Origin: Sorex araneus
Lineage: Eukaryota; Chordata; Mammalia; Eulipotyphla; Soricidae
Direction: 5' to 3'
DNA: 64,000 nucleotides
Assembly (NCBI RefSeq): GCF_027595985.1
Contig: NC_073305.1
Span: 80,607,974 to 80,671,973, forward strand
Within the stretch, counting starts at the first letter, position 1. Each line of letters opens with the position of its first letter. The position numbers and the translations under genes are program-made. Shown here one piece after another: positions 63,946 to 64,000 of the stretch. The notes under the pieces are model-generated. The model had not been told where the DNA came from and ran no database searches. It saw only the letters and a list, made by a program, of their open reading frames with translations.

Positions 63946-64000
63946 AAACCCAACAGCTCTTAATCTTATTGAAGTCTAATATATCAATCTTTTATTCTAT

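Noticed and set aside
1-64000. CRISPR array, bacterial operon or phage system
   Set aside because: No regular spacer-repeat pattern, no Shine-Dalgarno-led operons; intron-containing vertebrate genes and SINEs show this is a mammalian nuclear genome.

Overview
The window is mammalian genomic DNA, most likely from a shrew (family Soricidae, probably Sorex). The genes are single-copy vertebrate genes with introns. The dominant interspersed repeat is a tRNA-headed SINE of the type I associate with Sorex; it occurs about 60 times here. The species call is recognition from memory, not a search. Only two protein-coding genes are visible. ENPP4 lies on + (coding exons 6434-7259, 8887-9057, 10893-11257) and ENPP5 on - (28601-29429, 26097-26273, 21820-22247). 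They are convergent paralogues of the ectonucleotide pyrophosphatase/phosphodiesterase family. Both reading frames are intact when spliced (453 and 477 codons, the lengths I know for the human proteins), all metal ligands and the catalytic Thr are present, and both share two phase-1 introns at matching places.

Layout. 1-850 is upstream sequence. 860-1620 is a CpG-rich, CCAAT-containing promoter for ENPP4, with a probable non-coding first exon ending at a GTGAGT donor at 1230/1231. 1231-6400 is ENPP4 intron 1. The ENPP4 coding exons run to 11257 and are followed by a long probable 3' UTR (to about 14.5 kb) that contains two SINEs. 14.8-16.8 kb is an old, broken LINE-1 that also holds a decayed telomere-like CCCTAA tract. 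ENPP5 occupies 21.8-32.4 kb on the minus strand, with a CpG-rich promoter at about 31.95-32.47 kb. A (TG)n and a (GA)n tract lie just inside its first intron. From 32.5 kb to the end I see no host gene. In human the next gene beyond ENPP5 is RCAN2, so this is probably the ENPP5-RCAN2 intergenic space.

The intergenic half is a well-preserved record of transposon activity: a 5'-truncated LINE-1 with a 374-codon open ORF2 end, itself split by a solo LTR with 6-bp target duplications; two opposite-facing solo LTRs of one family with 4-bp target duplications; a LINE-1 inverted by twin priming with a 17-bp target duplication; a 641-bp retro-insert joining a GC-rich 5' segment to a LINE-1-like 3' end between perfect 20-bp target duplications; and many nested SINEs. 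Two SINE classes share one tRNA head but have different bodies, one A-tailed and one without an A-tail.

ENPP4 and ENPP5 are type I membrane ectoenzymes acting on extracellular nucleotides. Apart from nearby paralogy and convergent arrangement, nothing in the sequence shows that they are co-regulated. I see no prokaryotic-type system, CRISPR array or functional RNA gene; the only tRNA-like locus outside SINEs is a decayed tRNA-Ala copy.
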